Assembly: GCF_039540405.1 (NCBI RefSeq)
Contig: NZ_BAABEY010000036.1
Coordinates: 496,001 to 560,000 of the forward strand
From: Ravibacter arvi
Lineage (GTDB): Bacteria > Bacteroidota > Bacteroidia > Cytophagales > Spirosomataceae
DNA length: 64,000 nucleotides
Direction: 5' to 3'
The position numbers and the translations under genes were made by a program. The notes below the pieces were generated by a model that worked only from the letters and a program-made list of their open reading frames with translations, made no database searches and had not been told where the DNA came from. Below, piece by piece: positions 26,305 through 35,800 of the stretch. The first letter of the stretch is position 1. Each line of letters opens with the position of its first letter.

Positions 26305-26379
26305 GAGCTAATGGTGATTGCAGCACCACTAGCTCCTGCCCCTTCCAATGTTCGACGAGTGGACACCAATTAATTGGTG
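26305..26379 (+). promoter_or_regulatory. structured leader of the second susC
   Basis: GAGCTAATGGTG (26305-26316) pairs with CACCACTAGCTC (26324-26335) with one mismatch over 12 bases, and CACCAATTAATTGGTG at 26364-26379 is a perfect palindrome. Both lie in the 177 bases between fecR and susC. No T run follows, so this looks more like an RNA leader structure or protein-binding site than a terminator. Confidence 0.45.
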
Positions 26380-26435
26380 ACAGGGGGATTTTTGCCTTCA
26401 ATCTTTCAATGATTTTAACAAAAACGATCAAAAAT

Positions 26436-29400
26436 ATGGAAAAAAACCAGGGAGCAATGCGTCTCCTGCGAAGTCTTATGAGAATTTCGATGTTTCAAAT
26501 CCTGCTGGGCCTTGCATTTGTGGGGAGCAGCCTGGCCCGCCCGGTGGACGCGCAGAATGCGCTCAGCCAAAAGCTGACGATTCGGGCCGAAAACAGGGAT
26601 CTGAGGCAAGTGTTGATTCAGTTGCAAAGGATTGCTAACGTACGTTTCACGTACAGTTCCGCGATTATTCCATCGAGACAAAAGGTGACTGTAAACGCTG
26701 TTAACCAACCGCTTTCAGATATACTGGACCAGGTTTTCCGCAGCAGTGGTGTGCGGTACAAACTCGTGGGCAGGCAAATTATTCTTCAGAAGTCGGTAAC
26801 GCAGGGGGTCCGGAGCGAGGAGCTGCGGCTGAACCTGCGGAATAATCCGTTTTCAATCCCGGACCGGACCATACGCGGTACCATAAAGGACGAGAGCGGA
26901 GAGCCGCTTCCCGGCGTAAGTATTCTTGTAAAGGGCACGCAAACGGGAACTACTTCTAATATCGATGGTACTTTTCAAATAGAAGTTCCTGAAACCCCCA
27001 GTAACCTCGTTTTCAGCTTTGTCGGATATGAGTCAAAGGAGATCGTGGTGGGGCCCGAATCGGTGCTGGATGTGGTGCTGAAAGTAGATGTAAAGTCGCT
27101 TTCCGAAATCGTGGTAGTGGGTTATGGCACCCAGAAGAAGGTTAACCTGACCGGATCAGTATCGGTTGTAAATGGGGATCAGCTGACACGCCGTCCGGTA
27201 GGACAGGCTTCATCGGCGCTGCAGGGTACAGTTCCGGGGCTTACCGTGACCCAACGGTCAGGACAACCCGGAAGAGACAATAGCAACCTCCGGATCAGGG
27301 GTGTCGGAACAACCGGTGACTCCGACCCTTTGGTTATCGTGGATGGGGTAGAAGCGAACATTAATAGCGTGGATCCCAACGAAATCGAGAATATTTCTGT
27401 GCTTAAAGACGCATCATCGGCCGCCATTTACGGTTCTCGCGCGGCAAACGGCGTTATCCTGATCACTACCAAAAGAGGGAACGAAAAAGGCTTCAGCGTA
27501 AACTACAACGCTTATACGGGTTGGCAGAGCCCTACCGATATGCCCAAGATCGTAAACGGCCTCGATCACATGAAGCTGATCAATGAGGCGTACACCAATA
27601 CCGGGAGAAGCGCTCTCTATACCGATCAGCAAATCCAGGACTATATCACCAAAGGGCCCGGAGACCGGGACCAGTTCCCCGACACCGACTGGCAAAAGCT
27701 TACCATGACGCAAAACGGGTTCATGCAAAGCCACTATGTGGGGGTAACAGGTGGTACTGATCGTTTGAAAGTTCTGGGTTCGCTGAGTTATTTTGACCAG
27801 GACGGGATTATTCCCAATACCAATTTCAAACGTTATAACCTTCGGGTGAATACCGACGCTAAAATAACGGACAAGCTGAGCACGTCGATGGATATTTTCC
27901 TTCAGCGCCGTGACCTGACGGAACCGTCTGTAGGAACTGCGTACATTTTTCACTGGATGCGCCGCATTCCTTCCAATCAGGCAGGTGTACTGTCTACGGG
28001 GCAGTACGGCGAGGGCTGGAACGGCGATCATCCCCTCGGGAAAGCAAGGGACGGCGGTCTCGCCCGCGAGAACGAAATCAGCTCGATTATTAACCTTAGC
28101 CTGAAGTATAAGCCGACCGACTGGTTGACAGGAAGTGTAATGTATTCTCCCAAGTTCGGCCTTCCTTATGTCAAGAAATTTGTAAATACCCTGCAGACCT
28201 ATCGTTGGGACGGAACACCGAGCTATGCCACCCCGGTGCGGAATAACCTGCGGGAGCAGATGGACAGAAGCTGGTACAATAACCTGCGTGCTACCATTGC
28301 AGTGGATAAATCGTTCAATCAGGTTCACAATCTGAATGTGCTCGCCGGTTATCAGCAGGAAGACCAAACTGACCGGCTCCTGTCGGCTTATCGCGAGGTA
28401 TTCCTCCTGCCTGACTACGAGGAGATCAATTCTGGGAACCGGTTAAATGAAATGACCGGCGGAACTGCCAAGCATTGGGCGCTTCGGTCGTTTTTTGGTC
28501 GGGTGAATTACAATTTCAAAGAGAAATATCTTTTCGAGGCCAATGCCCGCTATGACGGCTCGTCCCGATTTGGCAAAGGAAACAAATATGCGCTTTTTCC
28601 ATCTTTTTCAGCCGGGTGGCGTATCATTGAGGAGCCTTTCATGAAGTCCTTGTCGTCGACCGTGACCGATTTGAAGCTCCGGGCATCCTGGGGTAAACTC
28701 GGAAACCAGAACCTCGTGGACGATAATAAAACGCCTATTCTCTACCCATTTGCTGCCTTTGTCGGCATCGGAAACAGTAACTACGTCATTGGCAACTCCC
28801 TGGTGACTGGTTCTGCGCTTAGTGAGTTGGCTAACTCGAACATCAAGTGGGAAACTACGACTGTTTCCAACATCGGACTGGACCTTGCCTTGTGGAACAA
28901 TTTCAATTTCTCTTTTGAGTACTACCAGCGCCGGACAACCGATATCCTTTTGAGACTCGACGTGCCTACCATGATTGGTCTGACTGCGCCTTTCCAGAAC
29001 GCCGGGATTGTCGACAACAAAGGATGGGACCTGACGGCTTCCTACCGGAACAAAGCCGGCGACTTTACCTACAGCGTAGCGATGAACCTGTCTGATGTGA
29101 AAAACAAAGTGGTCGACATGCGTGGCGTTTCCCGTTCAGACCGCCAGGTGAACAACGAAGGTTCGCCAATCCAGGCGTTCTACGGCTATGTGGCAGACGG
29201 CTTCTTCCAGACTGCAGCCGAAGTATCGGAGCATGCTACCCAATTCGGTAATGTTGCCGCCGGAGACATTCGTTACCTGGATCTCAATAACGACGGAAAG
29301 ATCAATAACCAGGATCAGCGCGTGATCGGCAGCAATATTCCGAGGTATACTTACAGCACCAACATTGACCTGGGTTACAAAGGCTTTGATCTCTCAATTT

Positions 29401-29807
29401 TCTTCCAGGGGGTAGGTAAGGCCGACGGTATGCTGACAGGACATGGTATTATGCCTTTCTATGAAGGAAGCACCATCCAGGAATATCAGCGTAATAGCTG
29501 GCGGCCTGACAACACCGGTGCTGAGTTCCCGCGGTTGGCATTTAATGAAGCAAACAACATCCAGAATTCGTCGTTCTGGCTGAGAAGTGCTTCTTACCTG
29601 AGGCTGAAAAACCTTCAGCTTGGGTACAATTTCCCGCAGGAGTGGCTGAAAGGGCGGGTTCAAAAGCTGCGCCTTTATACCAGCGGCCAGAACCTGCTGA
29701 CCTTCGATAAGTTTTATCCGGGCTTCGACGTGGAGGCGCCGGTAGGGAATGCCGGTTGGTACCCGCAAATGAAGGTGTTTACGGTTGGTCTTGACGTTCG
29801 GTTCTAA
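26436..29807 (+). CDS. SusC/RagA family TonB-linked transporter with STN signalling domain
   Basis: About 1123 residues from the ATG at 26436; an upstream ATG at 26409 would add nine residues, but the beginning MEKNQ matches the MEKKQ start of the third SusC. After the signal comes an STN domain (LTIRAENRDLRQVLIQLQ to YKLVGRQIILQKS), then a carboxypeptidase-D-like domain (RTIRGTIKDESGEPLPGVSI), the TonB-box region SEIVVVGYGTQ, plug and barrel ending VGLDVRF. The STN domain should touch the FecR protein encoded just upstream. The SusD partner follows. The substrate is unknown; the next genes encode oxidoreductases rather than glycoside hydrolases. Confidence 0.95.
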   Translation: MEKNQGAMRLLRSLMRISMFQILLGLAFVGSSLARPVDAQNALSQKLTIRAENRDLRQVLIQLQRIANVRFTYSSAIIPSRQKVTVNAVNQPLSDILDQVFRSSGVRYKLVGRQIILQKSVTQGVRSEELRLNLRNNPFSIPDRTIRGTIKDESGEPLPGVSILVKGTQTGTTSNIDGTFQIEVPETPSNLVFSFVGYESKEIVVGPESVLDVVLKVDVKSLSEIVVVGYGTQKKVNLTGSVSVVNGDQLTRRPVGQASSALQGTVPGLTVTQRSGQPGRDNSNLRIRGVGTTGDSDPLVIVDGVEANINSVDPNEIENISVLKDASSAAIYGSRAANGVILITTKRGNEKGFSVNYNAYTGWQSPTDMPKIVNGLDHMKLINEAYTNTGRSALYTDQQIQDYITKGPGDRDQFPDTDWQKLTMTQNGFMQSHYVGVTGGTDRLKVLGSLSYFDQDGIIPNTNFKRYNLRVNTDAKITDKLSTSMDIFLQRRDLTEPSVGTAYIFHWMRRIPSNQAGVLSTGQYGEGWNGDHPLGKARDGGLARENEISSIINLSLKYKPTDWLTGSVMYSPKFGLPYVKKFVNTLQTYRWDGTPSYATPVRNNLREQMDRSWYNNLRATIAVDKSFNQVHNLNVLAGYQQEDQTDRLLSAYREVFLLPDYEEINSGNRLNEMTGGTAKHWALRSFFGRVNYNFKEKYLFEANARYDGSSRFGKGNKYALFPSFSAGWRIIEEPFMKSLSSTVTDLKLRASWGKLGNQNLVDDNKTPILYPFAAFVGIGNSNYVIGNSLVTGSALSELANSNIKWETTTVSNIGLDLALWNNFNFSFEYYQRRTTDILLRLDVPTMIGLTAPFQNAGIVDNKGWDLTASYRNKAGDFTYSVAMNLSDVKNKVVDMRGVSRSDRQVNNEGSPIQAFYGYVADGFFQTAAEVSEHATQFGNVAAGDIRYLDLNNDGKINNQDQRVIGSNIPRYTYSTNIDLGYKGFDLSIFFQGVGKADGMLTGHGIMPFYEGSTIQEYQRNSWRPDNTGAEFPRLAFNEANNIQNSSFWLRSASYLRLKNLQLGYNFPQEWLKGRVQKLRLYTSGQNLLTFDKFYPGFDVEAPVGNAGWYPQMKVFTVGLDVRF

Positions 29808-29826
29808 TCTGATTTTCTGTCCAAAT

Positions 29827-31500
29827 ATGAAGTCTTCTAAATATATATTGCTGATTTTAGGTGTGTTGACACTGTCGTCCTGCCAGGATTATCTCGAGCG
29901 GTATCCGCTCGACAATCCTTCCGACGAAACTTTCCTGCGCACCGAAGCGGAGTTTGACATGGCTGTGACAAGCGTGTACAACTCGCTCTGGTATGACGGT
30001 TCGGGAGATGTGGCCGGCCCGTTTTTCCCCCTTATGGATGCCGCTACTGATATTGGCTGGGACCGCAACACCAGCCAGCTGCAGTACATGGGCATGGGTA
30101 GCGCCAATTCCGACAATACCTGGGCATCCAGTTTCTGGAGCCACTTCTATCGCGGAATCGGGCGGGTGAACTACATCCTGGCCAAGGCCGAACCTTTGGC
30201 CGCATTGGTCCCGGAGGCCAAGTACAAGCGGCAGCTTGCGGAAATACGCTTCCTGCGCGCCTTTTATTATTCGCTCCTGAACGAGGGATTTGGCGGCGTT
30301 CCCCTGGTTATAAAACCGCTTACGCTGAATGATTCTCAACTGGCAAGAAGCACGAAAGCCGAAATTACCGACTTCATTCTGTCGGAGCTGACAGCAATTC
30401 AGGGCGACCTGCTTACCGAAACCGGTGCGTCCAATAAAGGGCTGGTCAGCAAGGGTGCGGCGCTGGCATTGAAGTCGCGTATTGCACTCTATAACGGACG
30501 TTGGGATGTGGCCGCCGAAGCTGCCGATGAGCTGATCAAAATGGGGACCTATACCCTGCATCAGAACTATGCGGAGCTGTTCAGGTATGCCGGCCAGGAC
30601 TCGCGCGAAATCATTCTTTCCGTGCAATACCTGAAAGGTTATAAAGTTCACTCCTACCCCCGTTTCTTCGGTTCGCGTATGTCATTGGGGCATTCCAACA
30701 AAATCCCGGTTCAGGCACTGATCGACTCGTACGAGTGTACCGATGGCCTTAACATCGACAAATCGCCTCTGTTTGATCCGAAGAAGCCCTTTGCTAACCG
30801 TGACCCGAGGCTCAATTACACCATCGTGCTGCCGCAGACGCGTTTTGAAAAGTATATTTTTGAAACGCACCCTGACAGCCTCATGACGTGGGACCTTTCG
30901 ACGACACCGGCCCGGCGGGTGCAAAACACCGAAGCGACACATGCATACGCTACTTTCTCAGGGTACCTCTGGCGGAAGTATACCGATCCGGCCGATTATC
31001 CGGATATCAACAACAGTGACCTGGATATCATTATGTTCCGTTATGCCGAGGTGCTGCTCAATTATGCAGAGGCCCGGATTGAGGCGAACAAGATTGATCA
31101 GAGCGTGTACGACGCGATCAACGCCGTTCGTGGACGGAAAAGCGTAGAGATGCCTGCCATCAAGGCCGGCAAGACCCAGGCAGAGCTCCGCTCCATAGTC
31201 CGCAAAGAGCGTAAGTACGAATTTGCGGGCGAAGGGCTTCGGTTATTCGATATCCGCCGGTGGGGAATCGGGGAACAGGTAATGAATGGCCCGCTCCTCG
31301 GACGCGTGCGGAATGCTTTCCTGACCAATGCGCCTGCTATTGATGAAAACGGAACTCCCAATTACAGCAATGTCGGCAACAGGGCCGCTATGCGGGTGAT
31401 TGAAGTGAGGAGCTTCCGTAAAGACCGGGATTACGTATGGCCGATCCCGCGCCTGGAGGCCGAAGTCAATAAACTGCTTGGGCAGAATCCAAATTACTAA
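29827..31500 (+). CDS. RagB/SusD family nutrient-binding lipoprotein
   Basis: About 557 residues from the ATG at 29827 (lipobox LSSC near residue 17); an in-frame ATG at 29785 overlaps the end of the SusC gene and would spoil the signal peptide. SusD features include EIRFLRAFYYSLLNEGFGGVP and the C-terminal block RKYEFAGEGLRLFDIRRWG. It pairs with the SusC just upstream to bind and pass substrate. A hairpin terminator lies right after the stop, before the first FAD oxidoreductase. Confidence 0.95.
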   Translation: MKSSKYILLILGVLTLSSCQDYLERYPLDNPSDETFLRTEAEFDMAVTSVYNSLWYDGSGDVAGPFFPLMDAATDIGWDRNTSQLQYMGMGSANSDNTWASSFWSHFYRGIGRVNYILAKAEPLAALVPEAKYKRQLAEIRFLRAFYYSLLNEGFGGVPLVIKPLTLNDSQLARSTKAEITDFILSELTAIQGDLLTETGASNKGLVSKGAALALKSRIALYNGRWDVAAEAADELIKMGTYTLHQNYAELFRYAGQDSREIILSVQYLKGYKVHSYPRFFGSRMSLGHSNKIPVQALIDSYECTDGLNIDKSPLFDPKKPFANRDPRLNYTIVLPQTRFEKYIFETHPDSLMTWDLSTTPARRVQNTEATHAYATFSGYLWRKYTDPADYPDINNSDLDIIMFRYAEVLLNYAEARIEANKIDQSVYDAINAVRGRKSVEMPAIKAGKTQAELRSIVRKERKYEFAGEGLRLFDIRRWGIGEQVMNGPLLGRVRNAFLTNAPAIDENGTPNYSNVGNRAAMRVIEVRSFRKDRDYVWPIPRLEAEVNKLLGQNPNY

Positions 31501-31513
31501 TATCTTGTTCTTG

Positions 31514-31545
31514 TTAGCCCGGGATCGACGGTTCCGGGCTAATTT
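31514..31545 (+). terminator. hairpin terminator after the second susD
   Basis: TTAGCCCGG (31514-31522) pairs perfectly with CCGGGCTAA (31534-31542), followed by a short T stretch (TTT). Since the three FAD oxidoreductases lie downstream, it may be a partial terminator that lowers their expression relative to susCD. Confidence 0.6.
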
Positions 31546-31599
31546 AGCCCATCTTTCAAGTTGCAGTTCTGCATCATTAAACCCTGAAACGTTTTTAGT

Positions 31600-33666
31600 A
31601 TGAAGAAAATTTTGGTTTTGTCAGTAGGGGCCTTGTTTTGCCTGGTCTCGTTGTTCGGTGTAGTGGGGTGTGGAAAAGGCAGCAAAGCAAATGAATATGA
31701 CATTGTAGTATATGGCGGCACCTCTGCCGGGATTATCGCCGGTTATACAGCCAAGCAGTTGGGGAAGTCGGTGCTGGTAATTGAAGCCGGCAACCACCTT
31801 GGCGGGCTCACTACCGGGGGCCTCGGCGCCACAGACATTGGCAACAAATACGCGGTCACGGGGCTGGCTAAAGATTTTTACAGGAGAATTGGGGCGCATT
31901 ACGGCAAGTTCGAGCAATGGACGTTTGAACCCCATGTGGCGCAACAGGTTTATGACGACTACATCCGGAAAGCCGATCTCGAAATAGTGAAACTTCACCG
32001 TCTGAAGGAGGTAAAAAAAGAAGGCGACCGGATTACGGAAATCGTGGTTGAAAACGCTGAATCGCCTGACGCTTCAACGGATCGTGCCATCAAGGCAAAA
32101 ATGTTTATCGACGCTACCTACGAAGGTGATCTTTTGGCAAAAGCCGGGGTGAGCTACACCGTAGGCCGGGAAAGCAACGAGCAGTACGGTGAAACCTACA
32201 ACGGCGTTCAGATGTCGCTTTACCACCAGCTGCCCGACGGCGTAGACCCTTACAAGGTGAAGGGAAAGCCTGAAAGCGGGTTGTTATGGGGCGTGGCTGA
32301 CGGAACGCTCGCTCCGGCCGGTAGCGGAGACAAACTGGTACAAGCATATAATTTCAGGCTTTGTCTTACCCAGGACGCTGCCAACAAGATTCCGTTCACC
32401 AAACCCGAGGGATATGATTCGACGCACTATGAATTGTTGTTGAGAATCCTTGAAAAAGAGACCTGGACGACTGTCAGCAGCAGCTATACGAGAGATACGC
32501 TGGCCGGCGGGCGTATCGTGGTTAACCATTCCGGTAACTACCTGATCAAAGCTATGCCGAACGGAAAAACGGATGCCAATAATTTCGGCGGCTTTTCGAC
32601 CGATATGATCGGCGCTAATTATGATTACCCCGAGGCAGACTATGCTACCCGTGCCCGTATCTGGAAAGAACATGAGATTTATACGAAAGGCCTGCTTTAT
32701 TTCATGGCAAACGATTCGCGCGTGCCTGAACATGTCAGAAAAGACATGGGAACCTGGGGGTATACAAAAGATGAATTCAAAGATCACGGCGGCTTTTCAC
32801 CCCAGCTTTATGTGCGGGAGGCGCGCAGGATGGTGAGTGACCTGGTGATGACCCAGCACCATTGCCAGGGCAGGGAAGTCGTGGAAGACGGTATCGGGAT
32901 GGCGGCCTACGGAATGGACTCGCACAATTGTCAGCGTATTGTTGTGAATGGAATGGTGAAGAATGAAGGAGATGTGCAAATCGGGTTGGGCGTTCCTTAT
33001 CCGATCAGTTACCGGTCTATTGTGCCTAAAAAGAGCGAATGCAGTAACCTTTTTGTCCCCATTTGTCTTTCGGCTTCGCACATCGCTTTCGGTTCCATCC
33101 GCATGGAGCCGGTGTTTATGGTGCTGGGACAGACTTCAGCGGTTGCCGCAGCAATGGCCATTGACGGCGGGGTGTCCGTCCAGGACATTGATGTAAAAAA
33201 ATTACAGGCAAGTCTTTTGGAAAACCCGTTGGCGGACGGAAGCCAACCTGAAATCCTGGTTGACAATGACCATCCGCAATGGGTCGAGAAATCAGGAAAC
33301 TGGCTGGAAAAACGCGGTGGTTACGGTCGGTCACACCTGGAGCTGCAGGCAAAAGCCGACGCAGCAGATTTTGTACGCTATACGCCCGAAGTGAGCCGGG
33401 ATGGTGAATATGAAATTTTCATGTACTTCTCCAATTTTGACCGCCTTGCTGACGAGATTGCCGTGAAAGTGACTACGGCGACGGGAGAAAAAGAAGTGAA
33501 TATTAAGACCGGTGAGGTTCAGGAGCTGGGCCTGCCGTCAGGTGACTGGATTTCATTGGGGAAATACAACGTACAAAAGGGAAAAAGCGCCAGTGTTACC
33601 GTTTTAGGTAAGGGTAATTCGAAGGATGTAGTTGCCGACGCGCTTATCTGGCGGCCTGTCCGGTAG
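31600..33666 (+). CDS. FAD-dependent oxidoreductase lipoprotein with C-terminal golvesin-like domain (1 of 3)
   Basis: This 688-residue exported protein has a lipobox (GVVGC near residue 24) and the FAD-binding dinucleotide fold of the FAD_oxidored family (PF12831): VVYGGTSAGIIAGYTAKQLG, then VLVIEAGNHLGGLTTGG. A glutamate-histidine rich middle carries NRRMV-type repeats (REARRMVSDLVMTQHHCQG) and the family block SASHIAFGSIRMEPVFMVLG. The last 130 residues (from about 560) look like a golvesin/xanthan-lyase C-terminal beta sandwich (FVRYTPEVSRDGEYEIFMYF), a carbohydrate-associated domain. It probably oxidises the imported or captured substrate in the periplasm. Substrate and electron acceptor are unknown. 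Confidence 0.88.
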   Translation: MKKILVLSVGALFCLVSLFGVVGCGKGSKANEYDIVVYGGTSAGIIAGYTAKQLGKSVLVIEAGNHLGGLTTGGLGATDIGNKYAVTGLAKDFYRRIGAHYGKFEQWTFEPHVAQQVYDDYIRKADLEIVKLHRLKEVKKEGDRITEIVVENAESPDASTDRAIKAKMFIDATYEGDLLAKAGVSYTVGRESNEQYGETYNGVQMSLYHQLPDGVDPYKVKGKPESGLLWGVADGTLAPAGSGDKLVQAYNFRLCLTQDAANKIPFTKPEGYDSTHYELLLRILEKETWTTVSSSYTRDTLAGGRIVVNHSGNYLIKAMPNGKTDANNFGGFSTDMIGANYDYPEADYATRARIWKEHEIYTKGLLYFMANDSRVPEHVRKDMGTWGYTKDEFKDHGGFSPQLYVREARRMVSDLVMTQHHCQGREVVEDGIGMAAYGMDSHNCQRIVVNGMVKNEGDVQIGLGVPYPISYRSIVPKKSECSNLFVPICLSASHIAFGSIRMEPVFMVLGQTSAVAAAMAIDGGVSVQDIDVKKLQASLLENPLADGSQPEILVDNDHPQWVEKSGNWLEKRGGYGRSHLELQAKADAADFVRYTPEVSRDGEYEIFMYFSNFDRLADEIAVKVTTATGEKEVNIKTGEVQELGLPSGDWISLGKYNVQKGKSASVTVLGKGNSKDVVADALIWRPVR

Positions 33667-33734
33667 AGCTCCGGCCGCTCTTCGGTTCTGGCATCTTTTA
33701 AACCGTTTATATTCAGGTATCTAATAAGGTAATT

Positions 33735-35753
33735 ATGGGAAAAATTTCAATCTTTTTACTTTCTCTTTTTTGTGTGCTGATGTCGGGCGCTTTCACGCCT
33801 GTCGCCCAAAAAACTACCGCTGCTTCAGAAGCCGATGTGGTGGTTTACGGAGCGACTTCTGCCGGCGTAATTGCGGCTTATACCGCAAAAAAAATGGGGA
33901 AGTCGGTTGTTTTGATCGAAGCAGGCGGGCATTTGGGGGGAATGACTTCCGGGGGGCTGGGCTATACCGACATCGGCAACAAGTACGCCATAACGGGCCT
34001 TTCCCATGATTTTTATAGGAAAATCGGGAAGCACTACGGTCGTTTTGAACAATGGACCTTTGAACCCAGTGTCGCCAAGAAGTACCTCCAGGAGTATCTC
34101 GATGAGGTTGGTATCAAGGTGCTTTATCATCACCGCATTGTCTCAGCCCGGAAAAACGGCGCCAGGATCCGCTCTATTGTAGTGGAAAGCAGCAAACAAC
34201 CGACTGCCGCCACTAACCTGGAGGTAAAGGGGAAAATGTTCATAGACTGTAGCTATGAAGGCGACCTGATGGCGCGGGCCGGAGTTTCCTATACCGTCGG
34301 CCGTGAAGCCAATAAGCAATATGGTGAGACCATCAACGGCGTTCAATTCATGAAGGGGCACCAGTTTCCCGATGGCATTGATCCGTACGTAAAACCGGGG
34401 GATCCGGCAAGCGGCCTGGTGTGGGGGGTAGCAAAGGGAGAGCTGGAGAAGGACGGCACCGGCGATAAAAAGGTGCAGGCCTACAATTACCGCATTTGTC
34501 TTTCTTCAGACCCTGATAACAGTTTGCCCATAACCCGCCCGGACAATTACGACCCGGCACATTTCGAGCTGCTCGCCAGGTTAATGGCCCATCAGCCCGG
34601 GAAAGTGAAGTTGAACGACTATCTGATTTGGAGCCATATGCCCAATAATAAAACAGATATCAATAACAGGAACGGGTTTTCGACCGATATGATCGGCGCC
34701 AATTACAACTATCCCGATGGTACTTACGAGGAACGGGCGAAAATCATAAAGGCGCACGAGGACTATACAAAAGGGCTGCTGTACTTTCTCGGTAACGATC
34801 CGCGGGTGCCCGAAGCGCTCCGGAACGAAATGCGCAAGTGGGGCTATCCGAAAGACGAGTATACCGACTCCGGGAACTGGAGCCCGCAGCTATATATCCG
34901 CGAAGCGCGGCGGATGGTGGGGGACTATGTAATGACCCAGGCCAACTGCGAAAGTAAGGAGATTGTCCCGGACGGAGTTGGCATTGCCGCCTACACCATG
35001 GATTCGCACAATTGCCAGCGGGTGGTCGTGAACGGAATGGCAAAGAACGAAGGTAACGTGGAAGTAGGTGGCTTTGGTCCCTACCCGATTGCCTACCGCT
35101 CGCTTACGCCGAAAGAGGCGGAGTGCCAGAACCTGCTGGTACCGGTTTGCCTTTCTGCTTCGCACATTGCCTATGGATCTATCCGTATGGAGCCGGTGTT
35201 TATGGTGCTCGCCCAGTCTTCGGCCGTTGCGGCTGTTATGGCGATTGATGGAAAAACTTCTGTTCAGAAAGTGCCCGTAGCCGCATTGCAGAAGGAGCTG
35301 CGAGAGAACCCCCGTGCAGATGGAAGCACAGCCGAAATTCTTGTTGACAACAGCGACAAGGCCCTGGTGAATACAACGGGGAGCTGGAAGGAAGTGAAGC
35401 GGGGCGGTTTCGGTCACGGATATTTTACTGCAGAAGGAGGCGGTCAGGAGGACAATACCATCAGGTACAACGCTGCTATTAAGAAAAGCGGGCGCTACAA
35501 GCTGTACGCCTATGTTTCCAAGATTAAGGGACTGGCCAGGGAAATACCTTTTTCGGTACACGACGGAGCGAAAAAGCATGAGTTAGTGCTTGACACGGAG
35601 TCGCTGGCGGTGATCGGGCAAACCTCCGGGGAGTGGTTCCCCGTAGGTTCGTTTGACCTTTCTTCCGGGAAACAAACCTATGTGGAAGTAAGCAGCAAAA
35701 CGGCAAACGGAGTCATAGTGGCTGACGCAGTATTGCTCGTCCCTGAGTTTTGA
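33735..35753 (+). CDS. FAD-dependent oxidoreductase with C-terminal golvesin-like domain (2 of 3)
   Basis: The 672-residue protein is a close paralogue of the gene before it: YGATSAGVIAAYTAKKMGKS, HLGGMTSGGLGYTDIGN, REARRMVGDYVMTQANC and SASHIAYGSIRMEPVFMVLA all correspond. It has a cleavable-type signal peptide (about residues 1-24) rather than an obvious lipobox, so it may be soluble in the periplasm. The golvesin-like C-terminal domain (from about residue 550, RYNAAIKKSGRYKLYAYV) is kept. The gap to the previous gene is 68 bases without a clear terminator, so the three genes probably form one transcript. Confidence 0.88.
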   Translation: MGKISIFLLSLFCVLMSGAFTPVAQKTTAASEADVVVYGATSAGVIAAYTAKKMGKSVVLIEAGGHLGGMTSGGLGYTDIGNKYAITGLSHDFYRKIGKHYGRFEQWTFEPSVAKKYLQEYLDEVGIKVLYHHRIVSARKNGARIRSIVVESSKQPTAATNLEVKGKMFIDCSYEGDLMARAGVSYTVGREANKQYGETINGVQFMKGHQFPDGIDPYVKPGDPASGLVWGVAKGELEKDGTGDKKVQAYNYRICLSSDPDNSLPITRPDNYDPAHFELLARLMAHQPGKVKLNDYLIWSHMPNNKTDINNRNGFSTDMIGANYNYPDGTYEERAKIIKAHEDYTKGLLYFLGNDPRVPEALRNEMRKWGYPKDEYTDSGNWSPQLYIREARRMVGDYVMTQANCESKEIVPDGVGIAAYTMDSHNCQRVVVNGMAKNEGNVEVGGFGPYPIAYRSLTPKEAECQNLLVPVCLSASHIAYGSIRMEPVFMVLAQSSAVAAVMAIDGKTSVQKVPVAALQKELRENPRADGSTAEILVDNSDKALVNTTGSWKEVKRGGFGHGYFTAEGGGQEDNTIRYNAAIKKSGRYKLYAYVSKIKGLAREIPFSVHDGAKKHELVLDTESLAVIGQTSGEWFPVGSFDLSSGKQTYVEVSSKTANGVIVADAVLLVPEF

Positions 35754-35800
35754 CAGCCGGAGGACGGATTCATTGATCTTTTGGTTTAAACAGAAACTTT